Origin: Myotis daubentonii
Taxonomy: Eukaryota > Chordata > Mammalia > Chiroptera > Vespertilionidae
NCBI RefSeq assembly: GCF_963259705.1
Contig: NC_081846.1
Coordinates: 88,610,641 to 88,674,640 of the forward strand
Direction: 5' to 3'
Length of the DNA stretch: 64,000 bases
Below, in pieces: positions 44,956-55,033 of the stretch. The position numbers and the translations under genes are program-made. How positions within the stretch are numbered: position 1 is the first letter of the stretch; every line of letters starts with the position of its first letter. The notes under the pieces were generated by a model. That model ran no database searches. It saw only the letters and a list, made by a program, of their open reading frames with translations, and had not been told where the DNA came from.

Positions 44956-46185
44956 TGGGCATGACGCATCATTGTGTGATGTGATCTGAACGTCAAAACA
45001 TGAGCTTATGATTAGTTTTAAGATTTACCAACTATCTCATCTAGTGCAAGTGAGTTACTTTTTTAGTACCAAGGACTTTTAAACAGAAGGGAGCGTAATT
45101 ATTTAGTCAGGAAAATACATATGAAAGCATCTTAGTCCAGATTCCAGAACATGATAGGTACTCAGTAAATGTTGCCTCTATTCCTCTCCATGTACATACA
45201 CTTATCACCTTGACATTATCTTGAAATACTGGCAAAATAAACTGTTTTCTATTCCAGATAACAGAATATTAGTCTCTCTCCATGCAAGAAGGCATTCTTA
45301 GTTATCAGAGAGGGAACATCATGGACAGACAACATATTCATTTACAGTCCATTTATTTGTAAGGGTAACACTGGCCCTCAGCCCCCCTCTGCTGTTATTT
45401 TCAACCACTATGGTTTTAGAAAGAACAGTACAGGAGGGCAAATCAGGTCCTTTGATGACTCCTCCCCCTTTGGAGTGGACCCCTCTCTATTCTGTGGCAC
45501 TACCCTCTCCTCCCAAGGAAATCCCACCACTTCACCCCCAACCATTTTCAGATGAGAGCCTGCAAACCTGTTTCCACTTACAGAGACCTTTTTCTAAAGT
45601 AAAAAATGTTTTCTCTTTTGTACTTAAGCAAGCATCTTTAATTTAACATTTCAGTTTTACAAAATAAAATCTGGCTACTTGAACATTTTTTATAACTCAT
45701 TTATTCTACAAACGAGATGTATCTGTCTCATTGCTAATAAAAGTATTATTTCATTGCAATATTTTTCTTAAAATACTAACACTAGAAAAAATACAGACAG
45801 ACACTAAAAGCAATGGATTCTTAACTGGTACATTGGAATGGTCATTTCATATCTGAAGAAAAATGAATACTTCTTACTGGATAATTACCAGGATTTATTA
45901 AGAAAGGACAAGGCTCCAACAGTGATATCACTTCCCTGTTAGGCTGTACAGTGGAAGATGGACCTCAGCTTTTCTAAAACCAAGCTCTTTAAGGATGTAG
46001 CAGTAATGTGGAACTCTCCCCCAATCACCCTGAGAAGAATAAAAGAAACCATGCAAATATGGTAGCTTCTTGTAAAGCCAAATGCTAAGTGAAGTTTCTT
46101 TTTTAAAAAGTTTGAGACTAGGATATTGCAAAGACTAATATAAACTATACTTTTTCATATTTGTAGCATTTCATTTTTCAAAGTA
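44956..46185. other. Non-coding stretch, nothing recognised
   Basis: AT-rich. The frame at 45410-45646 is proline-rich but matches no family that I know. Confidence 0.4.
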
Positions 46186-46415
46186 TAAGCCCAGTGCATG
46201 AAATTCGTCCCCAGGCCTGACTGCCGATCAGGGCCAATCGGGGCCTTTCAGCTGCCGGCTGGGGGCCTTCCTTCCCCCAGCTGCCAGCTGCTGGCTGGGG
46301 TCCTCCTTTATTCCATGCTGCCCCCTGTCAGCACATATCATAGCGGGCGATCGAATTCCTGGTCAGTCGAACTCCCAAGGGGACAATTTGCATATTAGAC
46401 TTTTATTATATAGGA
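46186..46415 (-). mobile_element. Short HeliBat-like Helitron, minus strand
   Basis: The 5' end at 46415 reads TCCTATATAATAAAAGTCTA on the minus strand. The 3' end at the left is decayed (GACGAATTTCATGCACTGGG in reverse, CTAG lost). The right flank is directly the LINE-1 3' UTR. Non-autonomous. Confidence 0.75.
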
Positions 46416-46873
46416 TTACAATAGACATACCATATTATATTAGTTTTAGGTGTTCAATCTAGTGATTATACATTTATATAATAAATGAGTGATCATCCTG
46501 ATATATCAAGTGTCCATCTGAAACCATACGTAGTTATTACAATACTAGAGGCCCAGAGCATGACATTCGTGCATTGAGGGGTGTAGGGGTCCCTCAGCCC
46601 GACCTGTACCCTCTCCAATCTGGGAGTTTCTGTCTGTCTTTGCAATCATATGAGAAAATTGTCTGAGACCCCAACTCAGTTTGGTTTGTTGCTCACAGAA
46701 TAATAGAGGCATTTTTTTTTCCTTTGCTTCATTGGTGGAGATTTCCTGGATATCTTCCCTTTAATTTTTCCTAGACACTCTGATTTTACTTATGTCTCTT
46801 CACCTTTGCTTTCCCTCCATCCCCCACCGCAACAGTAACTAGCTCCAGGCTCACTTTGCTCTAGTGTCTAGGA

Positions 46874-47600
46874 CAGGGGTGGGCAACCTTTTTGTGAGTG
46901 CGTGCCTAAACCAGCAAAATCTCTGACTCAAAATTCTTCTGCGTGCCAATCCTAATTTTTTGAGAACATGTTACGCCTACTTGATATCTCTTAAGGTGTA
47001 CATATGTGAAGAACCTTGAAGAAATAATAAAATTCACTCGAGCGACAAAAACATATGATGATGAAAAATACATTTATTTTTTAATGTATACATCTACACT
47101 GATAGTCCAACAGAAAACTTTATGACTCCGTTTGATATTATCAGTGAGACTTTTGCTGCTGCATCACTGATGACAGAGATTTTACATCAGGTTTATATTT
47201 CGTGACCTTCAGAGATATGTATGAGCTACTACTTTCATCTGTCAGGCTACTCCTATTACGAGACTTAACAAAATTCATCACTGAGAACAAAGATTCACAA
47301 GCATATGTGGATGAAACCAAAACACTGGTTGGATCTAGGAAGGCAGGGAGAGTTAAGGCAGAGGCATAGAAATTGCTCTTCCCCTCTCTTGTCAATCCAT
47401 GTCTATGGTCTTTAAGATAACTTGTTATGTAAAATTATTTATTTATCTAAGATGCACCTACACTGAATTTATCTGAAAAATAAAAAAGTTGATATTAAGA
47501 AAAAGATTGTAAATGGAAGATTATAAGAGAGGGTTTCACATGCTAGCAAAGTTACTGGCATGCCATGTTTGGCACGCATGCCAGGGGTTGCCCACCCCTG
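46874..47600 (-). mobile_element. hAT element, 727 bp, with transposase 3' end
   Basis: Ends CAGGGGTGGGCAACC and GGTTGCCCACCCCTG are perfect 15-bp inverted repeats. Perfect 8-bp duplication GTCTAGGA at 46866-46873 and 47601-47608. The interior keeps the last part of a transposase gene on the minus strand. It is an internally deleted, non-autonomous copy and younger than the Helitron that it splits. Confidence 0.93.
47141..47395 (-). pseudogene. hAT transposase C-terminal fragment (hATC dimerisation region)
   Basis: An 84-codon open frame on the minus strand carries the hATC signature ACESLFSVMNFVKSRNR, then SSLTDESSSSYI and KVTKYKPDVKSL, like the C-termini of Charlie/ZBED-type hAT transposases, where this region mediates dimerisation. 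The DDE catalytic part and the BED zinc finger are missing, so the fragment cannot transpose. The frame is undamaged, which suggests recent activity of the family. Confidence 0.85.
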
Positions 47601-48860
47601 GTCTAGGAGATCTGAACTACGAACTACCACCAGAACTACGATTCCCAGCATTCCTGGTGCTCCCTGTGCCCTGGGCTTCCGCTTCCGGTCCTGGAGCTGC
47701 CACTAAAACTACTACTCCCAGAATTCCTGGTGCTCCCCACAATCTAGGTTTTCCCTTCCTGCTCTGTCTCCATCCCATGGCTTCCCACTCTGCCAAGCTC
47801 TCCTTCTCTGATCTCCATCTGGTGGCTTGGGGAGCCAATTTCCCCAAGCTGCTCCATTCTCTGCTTGCTCTCCCACTCTGCTCTCTGCCCGGTGCCTGTG
47901 CATGCAAATTAACCAGCCATCTTTGTTGGGTTAATATGCATACTCACTCCTGATTGGCTGGTGAGCGTAGTGGAGGAACAGTCAATTTACATGTTTCTTT
48001 TTTATTATATAGGATCATTGGCTATGTTCCCTATGCTGTACTTTACATCACCATGACTATTCTGTAGCTGCCAATTTGTACTTCTATACCTCTTCACCTT
48101 CTTCACCCATCCTCCCAATCCCTTTCCTATCTGGTAACCTTCAAACTGTTCTCTGTATCTATGAGTCTGTTTCTGTTCTGCTTGTTCACTTATTTCGTTA
48201 TTTAGATTCTGTCTGACATTTCACTCAGCACAGTACCCTCTAAGTGCATCCATATTATTGCAAATGGCAAGATTTTATTCTTTTTTCTGGCTGCATCATA
48301 TTCCTTTATATATATGCACCACTTCTTTATCCACTTGATGGGCACTTAGATTGCTTCTGCATCTTGGTTGTTGTAACTAATGCTGTAATGAACACATGGA
48401 TCAGATGTGTTTGATTTAGTGTTTTGGGTGTCTTTGGATGAATACTCAGGAGTGGAATTGCTGAGTCCTTCCTTAAGTTCTGTTACAGTCTTTGTTTTAA
48501 AGTCTATTTTGTCTGGTATAAGTATTGCTCCCCCATATTTTTTGTGAGTGTTTTTTCCATTTTCATAAAATATCTTCTTCCATCACTTTACTTTCAGTCT
48601 GTGTGTCTTTCTATCAGAAGTGAGTCTCTTATAGAAAGCATATGTAGGGTTGGGCTTTTTTTCTCCAGTCAGCTATGTCTTTTGATTGAAGAACTTAAAA
48701 ATATTGAATCTAAAGTAATATTTATAGCTATATACTTATTGCCATTTTTTCATATTTTTACTTTTCTCTTGTTCATTTTCTTAAAGAAGTCCCCCTTTAA
48801 CATTTCTTGTAATTTGAAATGTTTGAAATATTTCTTCATATAATTATTATGTCAACATTT

Positions 48861-50159
48861 TGTCTAGGATAGGGAGTTGAGAGAACTTTTTTCCTTCTCT
48901 AGTAAATTGTGTTTGAGGAAAAAGCACACACAAACATATACTAGTACTATTTTTTAGAAGACTATAGCACATTTAATGCTCATTATCTCTACTTATAACT
49001 ATAGATAATAACTCTACTACTTGGACATCAATTGTTGGAAAAACATTTGATTTGTGATTCAAAACCCTTTTAACACCCTGGAACATGGTTGCTAGGAAGA
49101 GTTGCAAGGATAAAACTATGGCTATAAAATGTTCATTTTTGCGGGTTTTCAACCATTTAATGGCCAAAATTCGGCTCTCATGCTATTCTTTGAGCAACTG
49201 ATTTTAAAAGGCATCAGGAAACACTTTTATGAGTTTAAGGTTCTTGTAATAGCCCATCCACTCCTGATACATTTCCTGTTTCTATATTATATACTAAGTC
49301 CAAATTTCCCCCACCACTCCATTTTTGATTATTGTGCACTATAAAATTTTGTTGCAACCATAAGCTTGATATTGCTATATCTAGCTTAGCATAGGAATTC
49401 ATAAATGTAAACTTCTATTACCCAAGGTTTTGATATGCACTTATTCCATATAATATTACAACAACAATTTATGTTTCAATAACTAGTTTGCATGAGATTA
49501 ATTAAAATGCAATTGCCATTGTGATTAGATGCTTACTTTTTTACTTAAAAGTCAGTATTCTTTTATCTTAATATCAGGGAAAATATACTGATAATTGTAA
49601 TCATCTGGCATTTATGTGTTATTAGTTTCTATATAATAAATTTTCATTTGAGGGGATATTTAACAAATAGGAAATAATCTGGCATTTAACTAGTAAATAT
49701 TTTCAGGCTTATATGAACATTTTAGAGCTGTGATTTTTTCCATGGGTCAATTTAAGAAAGATGGTATTTTTAAGCCATAAATTTTGCCTCCTGTAACATT
49801 TTCCCTCTCATTGACTTGTACCCCAAGTAAGTGAGAACTGACTCTTCTTGCTGTCACTGTTCTGTTACTAAGTACCCCTCTAAATGCGTATGTTCTATTA
49901 CTCTTCTATCACTAAATGATTGTATATCTTCTCTGTTATTGTCATTTTACAAAATTCTTCCCAACTTAGCTATAAGCCCCAAAGGACAGGAACTGCATCA
50001 TCTATGTAATTTTCTTGTTGCCACCAGCCTCAAATAAGGGACATGGCAAGATCAGACCATCATTCCTGCTTTTAGGCCTCATCTCCTTATGAACCTCAAA
50101 GCAACACTGTCTTTTAAGGGAAAACCTGTATGATATGGAGCCAGAGAGCTAAGGTGACT
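48861..50159. other. Non-coding stretch, nothing recognised
   Basis: AT-rich with short frames only. Confidence 0.4.
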
Positions 50160-51052
50160 TTTTTTAAGTAGCGATTTTAACGATGTGTAACATACATGTG
50201 TAAGGTGCACAATTCTAAGTGTCCGGCTCAGTGCATCTCACAAAGCAAGCTACCTGTGTACCACGTTCTTGGTCAGAGAATGGAATATAACCAGCTCCCA
50301 GAAGTCTGCCTCAGGCCCCTAGCCTCTCCTCCCCACCGGTAACTGCAGGCTCTCTTCCATGAACACTGAGTAGTTCTATGAACTCCATATAAATTGAATC
50401 ATATAGTGAGATGCTTTTATGTTTTTTCACTTAATATTGCATGGTGACATTTATTCATGTTTTTGCATGTAGTTGCATGTAGCAAGAGTGCCTTATTTCT
50501 TATAAGTAGACCACAACTTGTTTATCCAATCTACACCTGATGGAAGTATAGATTGTTTCTATCTCTAGCAGTTACAATGCAGGCTGCTAGTGAACATTTT
50601 AGTGTAAGTCTTTTGTTGAACGTATTTACCCATTTAGGTTAGATTTATATTTGGGGATACATTTGGAGGATCGTATGGTATGTATATGTTCAAACTTAGA
50701 GGGTGATGCCAGTTTTTCCAAGTGGTTGTCACAATTTACCCTCCACCAGCAATGATGGGCAGATCCCGCACTTAGCAGCACTTAACCTTAACAGGTATGT
50801 TTAGTTTAGCTATAATGGTGAGGTGCTGTGGCAGTACACCTTGTTTTGATGTTTATTTCCTTGATGGATGATAAAAGTGAACAAATTTTCATGTTTACTA
50901 GATATGTGTACACCCTGGTTTGTGCAGTATTTTACCCACTTTGGGGGTTGTCCATTTCCTAAATATTTGTATTAGTTCTTCATACATTTTAAATACAAAA
51001 ACTTCATATGATCTTCATTTGAAAATATATCATCCAACTCAGTTATTTGAAA
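50160..51052 (-). mobile_element. LINE-1 3' end, antisense
   Basis: The antisense order of 3' UTR then ORF2 end is seen: GTGTAACATACATGTGTAAG, AATTGAATCATATAGTGAG, CTTATTTCTTATAAGTAGAC, CAATTTACCCTCCACCAGCA, then GTATTAGTTCTTCATACATT. It ends at the Helitron 3' terminus at 51053. Confidence 0.65.
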
Positions 51053-51485
51053 CTAGAGGCCCGGTGCACAAAAATTTGTGCACTTGGGTGGGTACTTCAG
51101 CCCGGCCAGTGCCCTCTCGCAATCTGGGGCCCCTTGGGGGCCCCTTCCCCTGGCTGCTGGCACCAGTTTTCCTCCGGCGCCCTGAACCCAGGCCTTCGCC
51201 CTTCGCCAGGAGGGGCCCGCACGGTGGGCGAGGGGCTTAGCTCATTTAAAAATACTTCTGAATATTTGGTAAATAATCCTGTAGGAATCTACTTTCTGAA
51301 ACATGCTGGTTGTTAAGGGCTGATCTGGGTAATCAACAAAATGTATGTTAAAATCCTAATCCCCAGAATCTCACAATGTACCTGTATATGGAGATAAGAT
51401 CTTTAAAGAGGGGATTACATTAAATTGAGGCAGTTCCAGTGGGACCCTTAGCCCATCTCACTGAAGTCCTTATAAGAAGAGGAAT

Positions 51486-51591
51486 GTTGGGGTCCTAACC
51501 CAGCAGGTCCAGGGGTTCCCAAAGGTGTGGACAGAGTCAGCAAAGAAGGAATGACACAGAGGCAGCGTTAGGTGATCATCATAGCCAGGTT
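51486..51591 (-). mobile_element. Partial LTR copy (U5 part) next to a full LTR
   Basis: Begins TGTTGGGGTCCTAACCCAGC on the plus strand, parallel to 51607 (TGTTGCCGGGGTCCAACCCC). It continues collinearly for about 100 bp (GTGTGGACAGAGTC versus GTGTGGACGGAGTC). It stops at AGCCAGGTTCTC followed by a T-run and then the full LTR. Confidence 0.75.
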
Positions 51592-51606
51592 CTCTTTTTT
51601 TTGTCT

Positions 51607-52405
51607 TGTTGCCGGGGTCCAACCCCAGCAGGTCCAGGGGTCCCCAAAGGTGTGGACGGAGTCGGCGAAGAAGGAAGGACACAGAGACAGTGTTCAGTTG
51701 ATCAGCAGCCTAGCCAGGATCTCCAGCCAGGATCTCCAGCCAAGTTCTGGTCTGGATCTCCAGAGAGGTTCTGCTTTGGATCTCCAGTGAGGTTCTGTAG
51801 CCATGTTCCCTCGCTAGGTTCTTCGGCCAGGTTCTGTCCAGGTTCTCCAGCCAGGTTCAGTCACCAGATTCTAGTCAGGCTCTCTTGCCAACCTCTGCAG
51901 TCAGGTTCAGTCCAGGATCCCTTGCCATGTTCTCTCCAGGGAAGCTCCTCCATCTCCAGGTTCCGCGTAGGTTCTGTGTTCTGAATTCTGTCTCTTGTTG
52001 ACTTGTTGCATCTGTATTTATACCAGTTGATTCCAATCCTATCAATCTCTATTCCAAAGGTTAGGGCGTTTCTTATCTCCATTCCAGGGAGTAAAGATTA
52101 TGTAGCTTAAGCATGATTGTCCGTAGTTAAAATGATTAATTACCCGCCTGGCACTTAGTTAAGAGGTTTTATTCCCTCCCTAACTTCAGGGGAAAATCCC
52201 TACCTGGGGATTCAACCTTTCTTGGAGAGGTGACCTTGGTTAAAACACAGCGCCAAGAAGGTGAGCAAACATATTAAGAACCGTATGCTCGCCAGAGCTC
52301 CAGTGGCGCAATCGGTTAGCACGCGGTACTTATAAGAACCGTATGCTATATATGTCAGGTCCCTTGAAACAGCAAGGATGGACCGGCTCCCGGCATCCTG
52401 TTACA
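51607..52405 (-). mobile_element. Endogenous retroviral solo LTR, minus strand
   Basis: On the minus strand it starts TGTAACAGGATGCCGGGAGC (52405) and ends GGGTTGGACCCCGGCAACA (51607), i.e. TG...CA. A TATA box, GGTATAAATACAG, lies at about 52012-52024. Length is about 741 bp after removal of the 58-bp tRNA-half insertion and its duplicated target. No viral reading frames; the short frames here are chance. Sequence just beyond 52405 again resembles the TATA region, hinting at rearranged LTRs. Confidence 0.75.
52290..52333 (+). pseudogene. Tailless retrocopy of a 5' tRNA-Ile(UAU) half
   Basis: A 44-bp insertion: 7 extra bases (CGCCAGA), then 37 bases starting GCTCCAGTGGCGCAATCGG and ending CGGTACTTAT at the anticodon. 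This is the acceptor 5' strand, D arm and anticodon 5' strand of tRNA-Ile(UAU). The next two bases AA also match the anticodon loop and are shared with the target. It is flanked by a perfect 14-bp duplication AAGAACCGTATGCT (52276-52289, 52334-52347); without it the LTR reads through. The TT|AAGA target fits LINE-1 endonuclease. No poly(A). Not a functional tRNA. Confidence 0.88.
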
Positions 52406-52449
52406 TCTATATTTATACTATTTGATCCTATAAACATGCCTCTATAAGC

Positions 52450-53370
52450 TTTTTTTTTTTTGCCAAGGAGAGTTTGAGGTCCGTTTATTGGGGGGTCAGT
52501 CAAAGGGGGAGCTGGCTAGGGTGGTGTAGGGCAGCAGCTTGTCTGGCCCCTGAGAAACCCAACTTGAGTCCAGAGCCTTGACCGCTTTGAAGCCAAAGTC
52601 TTCCTTCACCTTTATCTGTACAGGGGCCAGCTCCAGAGTCAGTGGGACTCTCACCCGGCGCCCTTCCTGTGGCACTTGCTGCCTCTTCCAACTGCTGGGC
52701 CCCTCACCAGGGGCCGGGCTGCTGGCTTCTGCGGGCGCTGGCGTCCTCCTGGGTGGGGACAGCCCCTCTTTCTCCAGAGGCTCATTCTCAGCATTGCCTA
52801 GGGTAGGGGGCGTCTGTGCCCTGGCTACCCTCGTCCTCCAGTAAGACGGTGAACTGGCTGGCCCGGTAGTTGTCGCCGTAGAGTCCAGCACCCTCATGAG
52901 GAACCTCGCTCCTGCTGGAGTCTCCGTGTTATCCTCTGTATCTGATGGAGCCTGTTCAGGACCCACTCATTCACCTGCTCGCTCTCCCTGCAGCGCCGAC
53001 CCAGCGCCTGGTTCTTCCTGCGATTGAGTTCCTGTTGGCGCCGCCACCGGCCTCGGTCTGCCTCCTCCTCTTCATCTCACTCCCGGAAGCTGGAGCTGCC
53101 CAGGTCCCCAGACACGAACTCCACTTCGGTCTCAAGCTCGCTCTCCACGATGTGACCACCTTCAGCGGAGGCAGCACCAGCTCTGAGCCGGGAGGTGCTG
53201 AGAACTCCGCAAAGCCCACAGCTGCCGTGGACCCCTCTCTCTGCTCCAGCTCCATTTCTCCCTGGCTCCTGGTACAGAACTTCCAACCTTGCAAGCATCT
53301 TCAAGTGAAAAACGACAGGCCCCATCCAATTTCAGGGCCAGGCACCCAGGCCCCGGCCGCTAAGCCTCCT
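52450..53370 (-). pseudogene. TFPT: Processed pseudogene of TFPT (INO80F)
   Basis: On the minus strand the start is [15 protein letters not shown] (codon at 53255), followed in shifted frames by [35 protein letters not shown] and [13 protein letters not shown], ending at a stop at 52496. This collinear order is that of TFPT, a subunit of the INO80 chromatin-remodelling complex. Introns are absent. AATAAA (52484-52489) is followed by a 12-base poly(A) (52450-52461). Several frameshifts and a stop after SSSFRE destroy the frame. 5' UTR-like sequence reaches about 53370. Confidence 0.9.
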
Positions 53371-53870
53371 GGGAGTTGTAATTCTCTATTTCTCACTAGC
53401 CTCCCTCACCCCACCCCCACCCCGAGTCCTGGCTGAAAGGCCCTGCTCGCTGGTCTAATGCCTCAGCCAGGCATCTGAGTCACCTCCCTCTTTATTCCTG
53501 TCCTGCACCATCTGGGTCTGCTTCTGGGGCCGGGGCTGCACCACAGAGCCGGGGCCCCTGGGTCTCCTTCTGGGTCTCCTTCTGGGGCTGGGGCTGCGCC
53601 GCTGCCCGGGCACCGGATCATGTGCCTGGCGGCGATGCAACCCCAGCCCCTGGGTCTCCTTTTGGGTCTCCTTCGGGGGCCTGGCTGCGTCACCCCAGGG
53701 GACCGGATAGCGTCCCAGGCAGCAAAGCAGCCCGGCCTCTGGCCCCGCCTCTGGGTGTTCTCTGATCACTGGTGATCAGTGATCTGAGAAGCCAGGCGGG
53801 GCAGGGGAGAGGCGGACATCCGCCTCTTCCCTGCCCCACCGGGCTTCTCTGATTACTGGCCCAGGGCCGG
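53371..53870. other. GC-rich Helitron interior with short direct repeats
   Basis: Contains GGGTCTCCTTCTGGG-type motifs repeated several times (53550-53680) and a GATCACTGGTGATCAGTGATC self-complementary cluster near 53760. I see no gene; frames on both strands arise from the repeats. Confidence 0.5.
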
Positions 53871-55033
53871 CAAAGGTGGCCCGGCTCCTCCCATCAAAAA
53901 GGCAGCCCGGTTCTTCGGCTCTTGGCTGCCACCTGGGTTCCATCAGCGGCAGGCGGCTTCTTCCGTTCTTCCCCTTTCGCCTCCCATCATTGTGCCTACC
54001 TATGCAAATTAACAGGCATCTTTGTTGGTGGTTAACCACCATCTTTCTTAGCAGGTAATTTGCATATCGCCCTGATTAGCCAATGGAAAGCGTAGCAGAG
54101 GTACGGGTAATTACCCTTTTTGCCTTTTATTAGATTAGATGTATTCTTTAATTTCCAAATAGTTGGGAATTTTATAATCATTTATTTTTAATTTTATTCC
54201 ACTGTCATAGAAACTTTGTTCTGTGTGGTTTCAATCTTTTGAAATTTGTTGGGCATTGCTTTATCATTCAACATATAATTAATTTTGGTGAATATTCTAA
54301 GAGCAAATATAAATTCTGATGTTTTGTGTGCACTCTTTTATATCAGTTTTTAATCATATATATAAATGTCAATACCTTTGTTAGTGCATTGTATATTAAT
54401 GCACTAATATATCTAATAATCCATCTCTATATATCTATACACATACTTATATTCATGCATATACATATCTATATGCACATATGTACCTTAGGGTGCAGCT
54501 TTGTGTTGCACATTTTATAGGTTTGGACAAATGTGTAATGACATGTATTTACCATTACAGTATCCTAATCTTATACTCTAAATATCCTCTGTGATCTGCC
54601 AATTTATCCTTTCTTCCTCACCAAATCCCTGCCAAACACTGATGTTTTTACTACCTCCATAGTTTTGCATTTTTCAGGTTGTCATATAGTTGGAATCATA
54701 TGGTATGTAGCCTTTTTAGATTCTTCTTCAACTCAATAACATTCATTTAAAATTTCTCCATGTCTTTTCATGGCTGGACAACTCATTTCTTTTTAAGTAT
54801 TGAATAATATTTCATTGTGTGGTTGCTGCATAATTCATCTATTCACTACTGAAAATTGTCTTGTTTCTTCTCGAGTTTTGGCAATTATGATTAAAACTCC
54901 TGTACATATCTGTGTACAGGATTTTGTGTGGACATAGTTTTCAACTCCTTTGGGAAAATATTCAGAAGCACAATTAATGAGTATGTTTAATTTTATAGAA
55001 ACCCTCCAACTGGTTTCTAAAGTGGCTGTACCA

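Larger units (their letters stand above)
46545..48014 (-). mobile_element. Helitron with promoter-like cargo and a nested hAT
   Basis: 3' CTAG at 46545, with a hairpin CAATGCACGAATGTCATGC on the minus strand. 5' TC at 48014 (TCCTATATAATAAAAAAG). It inserted between A and T of LINE-1. The interior outside the hAT (46640-46865, 47609-47900) is not typical Helitron sequence. It contains two ACTAC-N-TCCCAG-like motifs (47635, 47710) and a CGCTTCCGGTCC ETS-like site, as in captured CpG-type promoter DNA. Confidence 0.87.
46416..48860 (-). mobile_element. LINE-1 3' region, antisense, split by a Helitron
   Basis: The antisense 3' UTR runs TTAGTTTTAGGTGTTCAATC ... CATACGTAGTTATTACAATA up to 46544. 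It resumes at 48015 with TCATTGGCTATGTTCCCTAT and GCTGTACTTTACATCACCAT, as in unbroken LINE-1. ORF2-like antisense sequence follows at 48470-48850. Joining the flanks restores LINE-1 order, which confirms the Helitron boundaries. Confidence 0.8.
51053..54139 (-). mobile_element. Large Helitron-bounded segment with LTR and TFPT retrocopy
   Basis: The left end is a Helitron 3' terminus (hairpin GTGCACAAATTTTTGTGCAC in reverse, then GGGCCTCTAG ending at 51053). The right end is a Helitron 5' terminus (TCTAATCTAATAAAAGGC at 54139) with the subterminal GCCAATGGAAAGCGTAG-type sequence in reverse. Flanks are A|T. Between them lie an old LTR-like patch (51330-51485), a retroviral LTR, a tRNA half and a TFPT retrocopy. 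It may be one 3.1-kb Helitron with later insertions, or two Helitron fragments. No Rep/helicase seen. Confidence 0.7.

Noticed and set aside
51572..52082. Frames with QDLQPSS / GSPARFC repeats near 51.6-52.1 kb
   Set aside because: They arise from GGTTCT/CCAGCC-type short repeats in the LTR and are open in more than one frame; no viral or host domain.
52297..52335. Functional tRNA-Ile gene
   Set aside because: Only the 5' half is present; the 3' anticodon strand, T arm and acceptor 3' strand are missing, replaced by the target duplication.
53455..54042. Minus-strand frames with RRRPRRRPRGPG-like sequence
   Set aside because: Short direct repeats (GGGTCTCCTTCTGGG) in the Helitron interior explain them; no recognisable domain.
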